Below are positions 25,419-33,808 of a stretch of DNA of 64,000 bases, piece by piece; position 1 is the first letter of the stretch; each line of letters starts with the position of its first letter. The translations under genes and the position numbers were made by a program. The DNA is taken from positions 186,001 to 250,000 of the forward strand of contig CAKRVA010000001.1 in assembly GCA_934408585.1 (NCBI GenBank), in the 5' to 3' direction. The notes under the pieces are model-generated. The model made no database searches. It worked only from the letters and a program-made list of their open reading frames with translations, and was not told where the DNA came from. This DNA is from an uncultured Lachnospiraceae bacterium (GTDB lineage Bacteria > Bacillota > Clostridia > Lachnospirales > Lachnospiraceae).

Positions 25419-25423
25419 AGCTT

Positions 25424-26299
25424 TTATCTCCTTTTCTTTGCCTTTAGCTCTTCATAAATCAACTTGTAGTTCTGATATCTTATCTGACTGATTTTCCCTT
25501 CCTCCAATGCGTCCTTCACTCCGCATACGGGTTCACTGATATGTACGCATCCGCCAAATTTACAAAACGGTTCATACTCTGCAAACTCAGGATAATATTC
25601 CTTTAACTCTTCCTTTTCCATTTCATCAATACTTAAGGAAGTAAATCCGGGTGTATCCATAATATAAGTATCTTTTTCAACCGCAAAAAGCTCCGCATGA
25701 CGGGTTGTATGCTTTCCGCGTTCAATTTTTCTGCTGATTTCTCCTGTCTGCATATTAGCTTCCGGCGTTATTGCATTTACAATCGTAGATTTTCCAACAC
25801 CACTTGGTCCTGCAACCACCGTAGTCTTACCACGAAGCACGTCACGAAGCCGTGACAGTCCCTGATTTTCTTTTCCACTTACAAAAAGAATTTCACAACC
25901 ACTATTGCAATAAGCCATCCGGAGTTCTTCCTGTTCTTCAGGCGATGCAATATCCTTTTTATTAAAACAGATTACCGTTGGTATTTGCTGTTTTTCCATG
26001 GTAATCAAAAACCGGTCCAGTAAATTATAATTGGGGTTCGGCTTTATAATCGAAAAAATCACAAGTGCCTGGTCAATATTTGCTGATGCCGGCCGGATTA
26101 AAGAATTGCTCCTCGGAAAAATCTCAATGATATTTCCAAGAAGCTCATCTTCATTAATAATCTCAATTTCTACATTATCGCCAACCAAAGGTTTCCGTTT
26201 TTCTTTCCGGAAAACGCCCTTTGCCTTACATTCAAAGACACCTGCTTCGGTATGCACATAATAAAATCCGGCAATTCCTTTAATAATTTTACCTGTCAT
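25424..26299 (-). CDS. rsgA: Ribosome small-subunit GTPase RsgA
   Basis: A 291-residue circularly permuted GTPase for late 30S maturation. An N-terminal OB fold (about 1-70) is followed by motifs in permuted order: G4 NKKD, then G1 GPSGVGKST, then G3 DTPG. A C-terminal zinc knuckle is built from CKFGGCVHISEPVC. The rsgA gene follows prkC-prpC in many Firmicutes, as here. Its first codon lies 14 bp after prkC. Confidence 0.96.
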   Translation of the reverse strand: MTGKIIKGIAGFYYVHTEAGVFECKAKGVFRKEKRKPLVGDNVEIEIINEDELLGNIIEIFPRSNSLIRPASANIDQALVIFSIIKPNPNYNLLDRFLITMEKQQIPTVICFNKKDIASPEEQEELRMAYCNSGCEILFVSGKENQGLSRLRDVLRGKTTVVAGPSGVGKSTIVNAITPEANMQTGEISRKIERGKHTTRHAELFAVEKDTYIMDTPGFTSLSIDEMEKEELKEYYPEFAEYEPFCKFGGCVHISEPVCGVKDALEEGKISQIRYQNYKLIYEELKAKKRR

Positions 26300-26313
26300 A
26301 AATTTCCCTGCTT

Positions 26314-28437
26314 CTACTCCATTACAAACTGAACGGGTCTTCGGATTTCTTTGTTCTCAGTAGAACCATCAATTGTTGTAACAGAACCATCCTCATTCGT
26401 AATTGTTGTAGATTCAATCGTATTCACATACTGGAATACAATCACACCGGAGGCGCTCTTTATTCCTGTAATATTCTGCTGTGGAATCGGGAAAGATTCT
26501 GTCTGCGTACTCAGTAGCTGTGTTCCGTCATCTGCAATCACGGTTACCGTTACAAGCGTACCGGAACGGAAATTCGGGTCTTCCTCTTTGGATGGTGCTG
26601 TAATCGTATCCACAAATTTATAGGAGGATTGTATCGGTCCAAGGCTGATACTGATATCTACCTTCGTTCCTTCCTCTACATAAGAGCCGTTGGAATAGCT
26701 CTGGTAACATACAAGTCCTTTCAGGCTTTCGTTTTCATTATTTACTTCTGTCACGTTGCCAACCGTCAGTCCCGCTTCTGCAAGCAAGGCGGTTGCTGTC
26801 ATTTCATCTTTGCCAATCAAATCCGGAACCAGTTTTTTCTGTGTTTCAGCTCCCTTGCTGATGCGAATCGTTACCGATGCTCCGGAAGGCGCCTTACTTC
26901 CTGCTACCGGTTCCTGGTTAATAATACTTCCTTCTTTAATATATTCATCAAATCCATCCACTTTATTTGGAACAAAGCCCTTGTTTACAAGAGTCGCAAC
27001 TGCCTCTGCCTCTGTCATTCCGACCACATCCGGAACTTCCACTCCTTCAAGTCCTGCGCTTACCGTAAGAACCACTTCAGAACCTGACGGGATTACCGTA
27101 CCTTCACTGACACTGCAGCGGATAACAAGTCCTTTTGCATAATCACTGCTTTCCTCGTACTCAATGACCGGAGTAAGACCCACTTTAATCAAAGCTGCCT
27201 TTACATCATCTGCATTTTGTCCGACTACATCAATCATTCTGACCTGTTGCACATTCTCTTCGGTCTGACTGTCTGTTCCTTTCTTTCCAAACTGGAACAA
27301 TCCCAAAGTCTTTCCGACCAGGAACAAAATAATCGCACCAATTAAAATTGCGGCTACGACTGCAAGAATTGTGGTGATTTTTTCCATCTTAGGGTCGTAA
27401 TCGTCAACCTCTTCTTCTCCATAATCATATTCTTCCGGCTCTTCTTCATATCTGCGACGTGCCGGACGATTGACATCACGTTCTTTCCGAAGACGCATGG
27501 CATCCTCCATGCTCTCCCTGGTCTGGGACTGTCTTTTAATAGATACCATATCCCGGTCCGTAATTGCCTTTGTTGCGCCCTCTTCTTCCGGGTCCGCCAC
27601 TTTTACAAAATCTTCATCAGGATTCATCAGGGAGCGTTTCAAATCGGCAATCAGCTCGCCCATAGACTGATAACGTCTGTCCGGGCTTTTCTGACAACAT
27701 TTATAAACAATCTGTTCCACACTGATTGGAATTTCCGGAACAAACTCTCTCGGAGAAGGCATCTCCTCCTGAATATGCTTAATTGCGATGGCAACCGTCG
27801 TTTCACCGTTAAACGGAACACGTCCGGTAAGCATTTCAAACATGGTAATACCCAAAGAATAGATATCACTCTTTTCATCGGAATAGCCGCCTCTTGCCTG
27901 TTCCGGTGATGTATAATGTACCGAACCCATCACATTGGATGTAATCGTATTACTGGTAGCCGCTTTGGCAATACCAAAGTCTGTTACCTTTACTTTTCCT
28001 TCTTTTGAAATAATAACATTCTGTGGTTTAATATCTCTGTGAATAATATGGTTGTTATGAGCTGCTTCGATTCCCATACTAATCTGAATAGCGATACTGA
28101 TTGCTTCCTTTACCGACAGACGGGCCTTTTTCTCAATATATTTCTTCAGGGTAATTCCCTCAACAAGCTCCATAACAATATAATAAATACCGTCTTCTTC
28201 CCCTACGTCGTAAACATTTACTACATTTGGGTGCATCAGTCCTGCTGCCGCCTGTGCTTCAATCCGGAATTTTGATACAAAATTAGCATTCTCACTAAAT
28301 TCCTGTTTCAAAACCTTCACAGCCACAAAACGGTTCAGCTTATGGTCTTTCGCCTTATATACATCAGACATCCCGCCCGTACCGATTTTTTCCAGTATTT
28401 CGTATCTGTCTCCAATTATCATTCCAATTTTAACCAT
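26314..28437 (-). CDS. prkC: PASTA-domain Ser/Thr protein kinase PrkC/Stk
   Basis: A 707-residue bitopic Hanks-type kinase. The kinase domain (about 12-270) has GTGGMSDVY, catalytic HRD (133-135), DFG (153-155) and a Thr/Ser-rich activation loop. A basic/acidic linker follows, then one membrane helix (about 355-377). Outside the cell are three PASTA repeats (from about 398 to 600), which bind muropeptides or lipid II in homologues, and a further C-terminal domain of unclear type. It pairs with the phosphatase encoded just upstream and shares a transcript with wall synthesis and translation genes. Confidence 0.95.
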   Translation of the reverse strand: MVKIGMIIGDRYEILEKIGTGGMSDVYKAKDHKLNRFVAVKVLKQEFSENANFVSKFRIEAQAAAGLMHPNVVNVYDVGEEDGIYYIVMELVEGITLKKYIEKKARLSVKEAISIAIQISMGIEAAHNNHIIHRDIKPQNVIISKEGKVKVTDFGIAKAATSNTITSNVMGSVHYTSPEQARGGYSDEKSDIYSLGITMFEMLTGRVPFNGETTVAIAIKHIQEEMPSPREFVPEIPISVEQIVYKCCQKSPDRRYQSMGELIADLKRSLMNPDEDFVKVADPEEEGATKAITDRDMVSIKRQSQTRESMEDAMRLRKERDVNRPARRRYEEEPEEYDYGEEEVDDYDPKMEKITTILAVVAAILIGAIILFLVGKTLGLFQFGKKGTDSQTEENVQQVRMIDVVGQNADDVKAALIKVGLTPVIEYEESSDYAKGLVIRCSVSEGTVIPSGSEVVLTVSAGLEGVEVPDVVGMTEAEAVATLVNKGFVPNKVDGFDEYIKEGSIINQEPVAGSKAPSGASVTIRISKGAETQKKLVPDLIGKDEMTATALLAEAGLTVGNVTEVNNENESLKGLVCYQSYSNGSYVEEGTKVDISISLGPIQSSYKFVDTITAPSKEEDPNFRSGTLVTVTVIADDGTQLLSTQTESFPIPQQNITGIKSASGVIVFQYVNTIESTTITNEDGSVTTIDGSTENKEIRRPVQFVME

Positions 28438-28446
28438 ATCTACCTC

Positions 28447-29184
28447 TTATACATCCTTTGCAAAAACATCAATTAATATTACGGCAATGTTATCCTTGCC
28501 TCCGTGTTCATTCGCTGCGTCAATCAGCTTATGTGCTTTTTCCTCTATCGGAATTGCTTCTCTGACAATATTTCCGATTTCCTCATCTTCCAACATATTG
28601 GTAAGTCCATCAGAACACATCAGTACCAGATCTCCCGGCTTCAACTCCTCACTGAAGAAATCCACTTCAACTGTGTCTCTTGCCCCCACAGCTCTTGTAA
28701 TAATATTTTTGTCCGGATGATTCCGAGCAGTAGATTCGTCCATTCCACCCATTCTTACCATTTCTTCCACAAGTGAATGGTCTCTGGTTATCTGCCGTAC
28801 CTCATCATTAATAATATATAATCTGCTATCCCCGACATTTGCCACATGAAGATAATGTCCAAGACATGTGGCGACAACAATGGTCGTACCCATACCCTGA
28901 AGATGAATATCCTCACCGGCTTTTCTTCTTACCTGGTCATTTGCTACTTTAATTGCTTTTCCAATAATCCGTACCGGATTCTTTTCAAAACTGCCCTTCA
29001 TTTCACGTACAAGTGTTTCGACCGCATATTTGGAAGCATAATCACCTGCATTATGACCGCCCATGCCGTCTGCAACTACAAATACATTTGGGAGATTACC
29101 AATCGCATTCTCTGAGGTATATACATAATCCTGATTCAGTTGTCGTCTTTTTCCGATATCCGTTACGGAAATTGAATGTAACAC
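28447..29184 (-). CDS. prpC: PP2C-family Ser/Thr phosphatase PrpC/Stp
   Basis: A 245-residue metal-dependent phosphatase. The metal-binding motif VADGMGGHNAGDYAS (about 37-51) and LMCSDGLTNML are both intact, as is the terminal GGKDNIAVILI. It reverses phosphorylation by the PASTA kinase, whose gene starts 9 bp downstream. It follows rlmN with an 11-bp gap. Confidence 0.95.
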   Translation of the reverse strand: MLHSISVTDIGKRRQLNQDYVYTSENAIGNLPNVFVVADGMGGHNAGDYASKYAVETLVREMKGSFEKNPVRIIGKAIKVANDQVRRKAGEDIHLQGMGTTIVVATCLGHYLHVANVGDSRLYIINDEVRQITRDHSLVEEMVRMGGMDESTARNHPDKNIITRAVGARDTVEVDFFSEELKPGDLVLMCSDGLTNMLEDEEIGNIVREAIPIEEKAHKLIDAANEHGGKDNIAVILIDVFAKDV

Positions 29185-29195
29185 GCTCCTACCTC

Positions 29196-30227
29196 CTATT
29201 GGGATGCTTTATGACGTCTGCGAAGCTGTCCGCAGGCACCATCGATATCTCTGCCCATTTCCCTTCTAATAGTAACATTTATTCCGTTTTTTTCAAGTTT
29301 ATTTTTGAACGCATGGATTGCCTGTTCCTTAGATTGTACATAATCCCGTTCCTTAATTGGATTTACCGGAATCAGATTCACATGACAATTTAATGGTTTT
29401 ACCAGTGCAATCAATTCTCCGGCATCCTGTGCGGTATCATTCACTCCGCCCACCAGCGAATATTCAAAGGTCAGCCTTCTTCCGGTCTGTTCAAAATAAT
29501 ATCCGCACGCCTGCATCAGTTCTGCGATGGAGTACTTATTTGCAATCGGCATCAGCCTTCTGCGTTTTTCATCTGTTGTTGCATGAAGCGAAAGTGCCAG
29601 TGTAATCTGGAGTCCTTCCTTTGCCAAGTCATACATTTTAGGAACCAATCCACAAGTAGATACTGTAACATTTCTCTGACTAATATGCAATCCCTTTTCA
29701 TCCGTAAGAAGATGAATAAAGCGGAGCAGGTTTTCATAGTTATCGAGCGGTTCTCCCGTACCCATGACCACTACATTTGAAACCCGTTCTCCTGTTAAAA
29801 GTGTAATTGCATAAATCTGATCCAGCATCTCAGAAGCCGTCAGATTGCGTTCCCAGCCATCCAGTGTAGAAGCGCAGAACGTACATCCCATGCGGCATCC
29901 CACCTGCGAAGAAATACAGACACTGTTTCCATGCTTATACCGCATGAACACACTCTCCACAAGGCTTCCGTCCTTCAATTCAAACAGATACTTTCTTGTT
30001 CCATCAATGGCAGATTCCTGCATACGCACTTCTTTGACTGCTGTATATTCATACTGTGTTTTACATTGATCACGAAGAGAAAGAGGCAAATTGCTCATTT
30101 CATCAAAGCCTCTTGCCAGCTTTACATGCATCCACTCATAAAGCTGCTTTGCACGGAAGCTTTTTTCGCCCATTTGCTTCATCTGCTCTTCTAATTCAGT
30201 TAACGTCATGGATTTTATATCAATCAC
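29196..30227 (-). CDS. rlmN: 23S rRNA/tRNA adenine-C2 methyltransferase RlmN
   Basis: A 343-residue radical-SAM methyltransferase that modifies A2503 of 23S rRNA and A37 of some tRNAs. The [4Fe-4S] motif is CRMGCTFC (Cys111, 115, 118), and GTGEPLDNYENL, STCGLVPKMYDLA and a C-terminal Cys332 (DGACGQL), the methyl-acceptor cysteine position, are present. Its intact cysteines fit RlmN; Cfr-type genes differ in the C-terminal region. It sits between rsmB and prpC. Confidence 0.95.
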   Translation of the reverse strand: MIDIKSMTLTELEEQMKQMGEKSFRAKQLYEWMHVKLARGFDEMSNLPLSLRDQCKTQYEYTAVKEVRMQESAIDGTRKYLFELKDGSLVESVFMRYKHGNSVCISSQVGCRMGCTFCASTLDGWERNLTASEMLDQIYAITLLTGERVSNVVVMGTGEPLDNYENLLRFIHLLTDEKGLHISQRNVTVSTCGLVPKMYDLAKEGLQITLALSLHATTDEKRRRLMPIANKYSIAELMQACGYYFEQTGRRLTFEYSLVGGVNDTAQDAGELIALVKPLNCHVNLIPVNPIKERDYVQSKEQAIHAFKNKLEKNGINVTIRREMGRDIDGACGQLRRRHKASQ

Positions 30228-30236
30228 AACAAATTC

Positions 30237-31577
30237 CTACTCTTCTTTTCGTAATCTGGCAAGGAAAAAGCCATCACTTTTATGAATTCCCGGAAGGAGC
30301 TGAAGCATTCCCTCTTTTCCTTCTTCCTGCAATTCTTCGGGCAAATATGGTGCAAGGCTTTCTCTCTTAAATGGTAGCTGCTCTTCCATCCATTTTACCA
30401 TATGTTCATTTTCTTCTTTATTTATCGTACAGGTACTGTAAATCAATAATCCTCCCGGTTTCACATACTGCCATACAACCGACAGGATTTTTTTCTGAAG
30501 TTCTACCAGTTCTTTCATCTGTTCCGGTGATATACGATAACGGATATCTCTTTTCTTTCCCATAATACCAAGTCCGGAACATGGCAGGTCTGCATATACC
30601 ACATCTGCCTTTTCTATCATTGTATGATCCGGCACACAGGCATCATATACCTGTGTCTCAAGATTCGTCAGCCGCAACCGATCCCGGTTCTCATTGATTT
30701 GTGCCACCTTATATTCAGTCAAATCTCTCGCAAGCACATGTCCCTTCGGCAATGTTCCTGCCGCATGCAGTGATTTTCCACCCGGAGCAGCACATACATC
30801 CAACACAAATTCTTCTCCCTGTAAACCGGCAGCCCGGGTAACCAGCATACTGCTTACATCCTGCACCGTAAATTCTCCGTCCTGATATCCCGGCAGTTCC
30901 CGGATATTTTCCGTTCCTTCTAATATAAATGCATTTTCATAATAGGGATGCTGCTGTATCGATACCTGTTGCTCTTTGAGTTTAGCCAGCCATGTTTTGC
31001 GAAGCTCTTCATTCTTGCAGTACCGGACTGTAACCGGATGAATCTGCTGAATATCTTCCAATATCTGTTCGGTCTGCTTCTCCCCATAAGCTGTCATGAA
31101 ATGTTTCACCAGCCATTCCGGCATCGAATACTGTACGGAATAATATTTCAGCACATTCTGTTCCTTTTTCGGATAAGTCAGCTGTTCCTTATTTCTGCTG
31201 ATGTTTCGAAGCACACCATTTACATATCCCTGCAATGTACGGAATCCACGTTTTCCGGCAAGCTTGACCGCCTCATTGCAAATGGCACGATCCGGTATAT
31301 AATCCATATAAACCATCTGGTAAACACTCATTCGCAGCAGATTGCGAATAAGCGGTTTCATCTTTTTCACGGGTGTCTTTGAAAAGCAATCCAGAATATA
31401 ATCTACTGTAATGAGCCGCTCCACGGTTCCTTCTGTTACCCGCTTGATAAATGCTTTTGACTTTGTATCTAAATAATTATATTTATCTAATACGTTCCGG
31501 ATAACAAGATGGGAATATTCCTTTTTTTCAAAAATTTCCAATAGCATATCCAGAACAATTTCACGTTCATTTACCAA
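30237..31577 (-). CDS. rsmB: 16S rRNA (cytosine967-C5)-methyltransferase RsmB
   Basis: A 446-residue enzyme with an N-terminal NusB-like RNA-binding domain (about 1-140) and a SAM methyltransferase domain. Key motifs are VCAAPGGKSLHAAG (SAM), ADLPCSGLGIMGKKRDIRY (proline-cysteine motif IV) and STCTINKEENE (catalytic Cys motif VI). It is between yugP and rlmN in the murE-lgt operon. Confidence 0.95.
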   Translation of the reverse strand: MVNEREIVLDMLLEIFEKKEYSHLVIRNVLDKYNYLDTKSKAFIKRVTEGTVERLITVDYILDCFSKTPVKKMKPLIRNLLRMSVYQMVYMDYIPDRAICNEAVKLAGKRGFRTLQGYVNGVLRNISRNKEQLTYPKKEQNVLKYYSVQYSMPEWLVKHFMTAYGEKQTEQILEDIQQIHPVTVRYCKNEELRKTWLAKLKEQQVSIQQHPYYENAFILEGTENIRELPGYQDGEFTVQDVSSMLVTRAAGLQGEEFVLDVCAAPGGKSLHAAGTLPKGHVLARDLTEYKVAQINENRDRLRLTNLETQVYDACVPDHTMIEKADVVYADLPCSGLGIMGKKRDIRYRISPEQMKELVELQKKILSVVWQYVKPGGLLIYSTCTINKEENEHMVKWMEEQLPFKRESLAPYLPEELQEEGKEGMLQLLPGIHKSDGFFLARLRKEE

Positions 31578-31599
31578 AACTAATCTCTCCCCATCCGTA

Positions 31600-32325
31600 C
31601 TAATCCCGGCGTCTTCGGTTTGTCATCATTAACAGTCTTAACAACTGTAACAAAGAGGACGCTGCTGCCGCAACATAGGTCATGGCTGCTGCCTGTAATA
31701 CTTTACGGCATTTGGATACCTCGTCATTTTCAAGCATTCCATAATCCCGCAACATACGAAGTGCTCTGCCGGATGCATTAAACTCTACCGGCAATGTTAT
31801 AACCTGAAATAATACAGCGAGAGAAAAAATCCACACGCCAAGCTGTGCAAGAGAAAAATATCCGCCATCCGGAAGATCAAAACCGATTCCAAGAATCAAT
31901 CCCAAAATTACAATCGGAATTCCCAGCTTGGAACCAAAGTTTGCTGCCGGAACAAGAAAAGAGCGGATTTTTAACGGCAGATATCCCTTCTGGTGTTGAA
32001 CCGCATGACCACACTCGTGGGCTGCAACCCCAATTGCAGCAACTGAGGTAGAACCATACACAACATCTGAAAGCCGCAGTACCTTTTTCGATGGATCATA
32101 ATGGTCGGTAAGCTCTCCCGAGATATGCTGTATCTCAACATCATAAATCCCGGACATCTGTAAAATTCTCTGTGCTGCCTGTGCTCCCGTCATTCCGGTT
32201 CTGCTGCCCACCGCAGAATATTTCCGATACGTTGTACGTACCTTTGCACTTGCCGCCATACAAAGAACTGCGGCAATAATAACTAAAATATAAGTCGGGT
32301 CATAATAATATCCGTAACCGTACAT
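31600..32325 (-). CDS. yugP: YugP-family membrane zinc metallopeptidase
   Basis: A 241-residue protein of the neutral zinc metallopeptidase type. It has an N-terminal membrane helix (about 10-28), a zinc-binding HECGH (103-107) in an AAHECGHAVQHQKGYLPLKIR context, and two or three further hydrophobic segments downstream. Homologues occur next to fmt/rsmB in many Clostridia, as here. The substrate is unknown; the position suggests membrane protein quality control, but this is only a guess. Confidence 0.85.
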   Translation of the reverse strand: MYGYGYYYDPTYILVIIAAVLCMAASAKVRTTYRKYSAVGSRTGMTGAQAAQRILQMSGIYDVEIQHISGELTDHYDPSKKVLRLSDVVYGSTSVAAIGVAAHECGHAVQHQKGYLPLKIRSFLVPAANFGSKLGIPIVILGLILGIGFDLPDGGYFSLAQLGVWIFSLAVLFQVITLPVEFNASGRALRMLRDYGMLENDEVSKCRKVLQAAAMTYVAAAASSLLQLLRLLMMTNRRRRD

Positions 32326-32343
32326 TCTACACTCCTTCTTTCC

Positions 32344-33282
32344 TTATGCTCCTAAAACCAGTTTCTGTATTTCATAGCCCAATAGAAAATCTTTTACCGG
32401 CATACGTTTCTTTCCTTCAAGCTGTATACTTTTCACTCTCAGAATTCCATCACCGGTTACCACATCAAAAAAATCCTTTCCAACTGCCACAACGCTTCCC
32501 TGCGGATCTGTTACATTCTCCTGATTTGGCAAAACGTCTGCTTCCCAGATTTTTAATGTTTTTCCTTTATAATGGGTAAAGGCGCTTGGCCAGGAATTCA
32601 ATCCTCGTACCCACCGTTCAATTTCTACGGCTGATTTTGACCAGTCAATTTCTCCCATATTCTTTTCCAGCTTACCGGCATAGGTTGCCAAGTCCTCATT
32701 CTGTTTTTCCGGAACAATCGTTCCCTGTTCAATTCGGGGTAATGTATCCACTAATAATTCTGCCCCCGCAAGCATCAATTTATCAAAAAGGCTTTCTCCG
32801 GTTTCTTTTTCTGCAATCGGGACAATTACGCGGCTCAGAATATCTCCGGTATCCACTCCCTTTGCCATCTGCTGAATCGTAACACCGGTTTCCTTTTCTC
32901 CATTTAAAATGCTCCACTGGATAGGAGCTGCACCACGATATGCCGGTAACAACGACGCGTGAATGTTAATGCAGCCATATTTGGGCATATTAAGTATCTC
33001 TTCTGACAAAATCTGTCCAAATGCCGCAACAACAAAGATATCCGCCTCATACGTCCGAAGTTGCTCCACGTTATCCTTTTCTTTAATTTTTGTTGGCTGA
33101 AATACCGGAATTCCATGTTTTAATGCACATTCTTTTACCGGCGACATGGCCATCTCTTTTCCACGGCCCTTTTGCTTATCCGGTTGTGTCACAACGGCTG
33201 TCACCTCGTAACCTGCCTGAAGCATTGCTTCAAGTGGTGCCACTGCAAAATCCGGTGTTCCCATATAGACTATTTTCATCAT
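32344..33282 (-). CDS. fmt: Methionyl-tRNA formyltransferase
   Basis: A 312-residue enzyme that formylates initiator Met-tRNA. The N-terminal hydrolase-like domain has the catalytic cluster NIHASLLPAYRGAAPIQW (Asn, His) and DTGDIL (Asp); the C-terminal domain follows from about residue 205. Its start overlaps the def stop codon in an ATGATGA arrangement, so the deformylase and formyltransferase are translationally coupled. Either of two adjacent ATGs could be used. Confidence 0.96.
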   Translation of the reverse strand: MMKIVYMGTPDFAVAPLEAMLQAGYEVTAVVTQPDKQKGRGKEMAMSPVKECALKHGIPVFQPTKIKEKDNVEQLRTYEADIFVVAAFGQILSEEILNMPKYGCINIHASLLPAYRGAAPIQWSILNGEKETGVTIQQMAKGVDTGDILSRVIVPIAEKETGESLFDKLMLAGAELLVDTLPRIEQGTIVPEKQNEDLATYAGKLEKNMGEIDWSKSAVEIERWVRGLNSWPSAFTHYKGKTLKIWEADVLPNQENVTDPQGSVVAVGKDFFDVVTGDGILRVKSIQLEGKKRMPVKDFLLGYEIQKLVLGA

Positions 33283-33788
33283 TCTTCTTCCTCGTCAAAT
33301 TCTTCAAAATCATCCATGTCTTCTACATCCTGGGTACGCATCAGTTCACCTTCTACCTTTTCGACATAAAGATGACCATCCAGATGATCCAGCTCATGGC
33401 AGATTGCTCTTGCCAGAAGTTCTTCCCCTTCCAGTTCAAACGGCTGCATATCCATATCATATGCTTTTACCTTTACATAATTGGGTCTTGTTACTACACC
33501 GGTCTTTCCCGGTACGCTGAGGCAGCCCTCATATCCGGTCTGCTCCCCTTCGGTTTCCAGAATTTCAGGATTGATTAATAAGATTGGGTCCTCCCCTGTC
33601 ACATCAATCACTACAATTCTCTTTAAAATTCCCACCTGTGGTGCTGCAAGACCAACGCCCTGTGCTTCATACATCGTATCAAACATATCCTCAATCAGAT
33701 CCCTGGTACGTCCGTTTACTTCCTTTACTGCCTTGCAGGGCTTTGTCAGCACAGAATCTCCTATTTCTCTTATGTTCCTAAGTGCCAT
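33279..33788 (-). CDS. def: Peptide deformylase
   Basis: A 169-residue metalloenzyme removing the N-formyl group from new proteins. All three motifs are intact: GVGLAAPQ (44-51), EGCLS (87-91) and HELDH (131-135), providing Cys and two His as metal ligands and the catalytic Glu. The C-terminus is strongly acidic (DMDDFEEFDEEEE). It lies 20 bp after priA. Confidence 0.96.
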   Translation of the reverse strand: MALRNIREIGDSVLTKPCKAVKEVNGRTRDLIEDMFDTMYEAQGVGLAAPQVGILKRIVVIDVTGEDPILLINPEILETEGEQTGYEGCLSVPGKTGVVTRPNYVKVKAYDMDMQPFELEGEELLARAICHELDHLDGHLYVEKVEGELMRTQDVEDMDDFEEFDEEEE

Positions 33789-33808
33789 GTGTTTGTTCCT
33801 CCTATGGA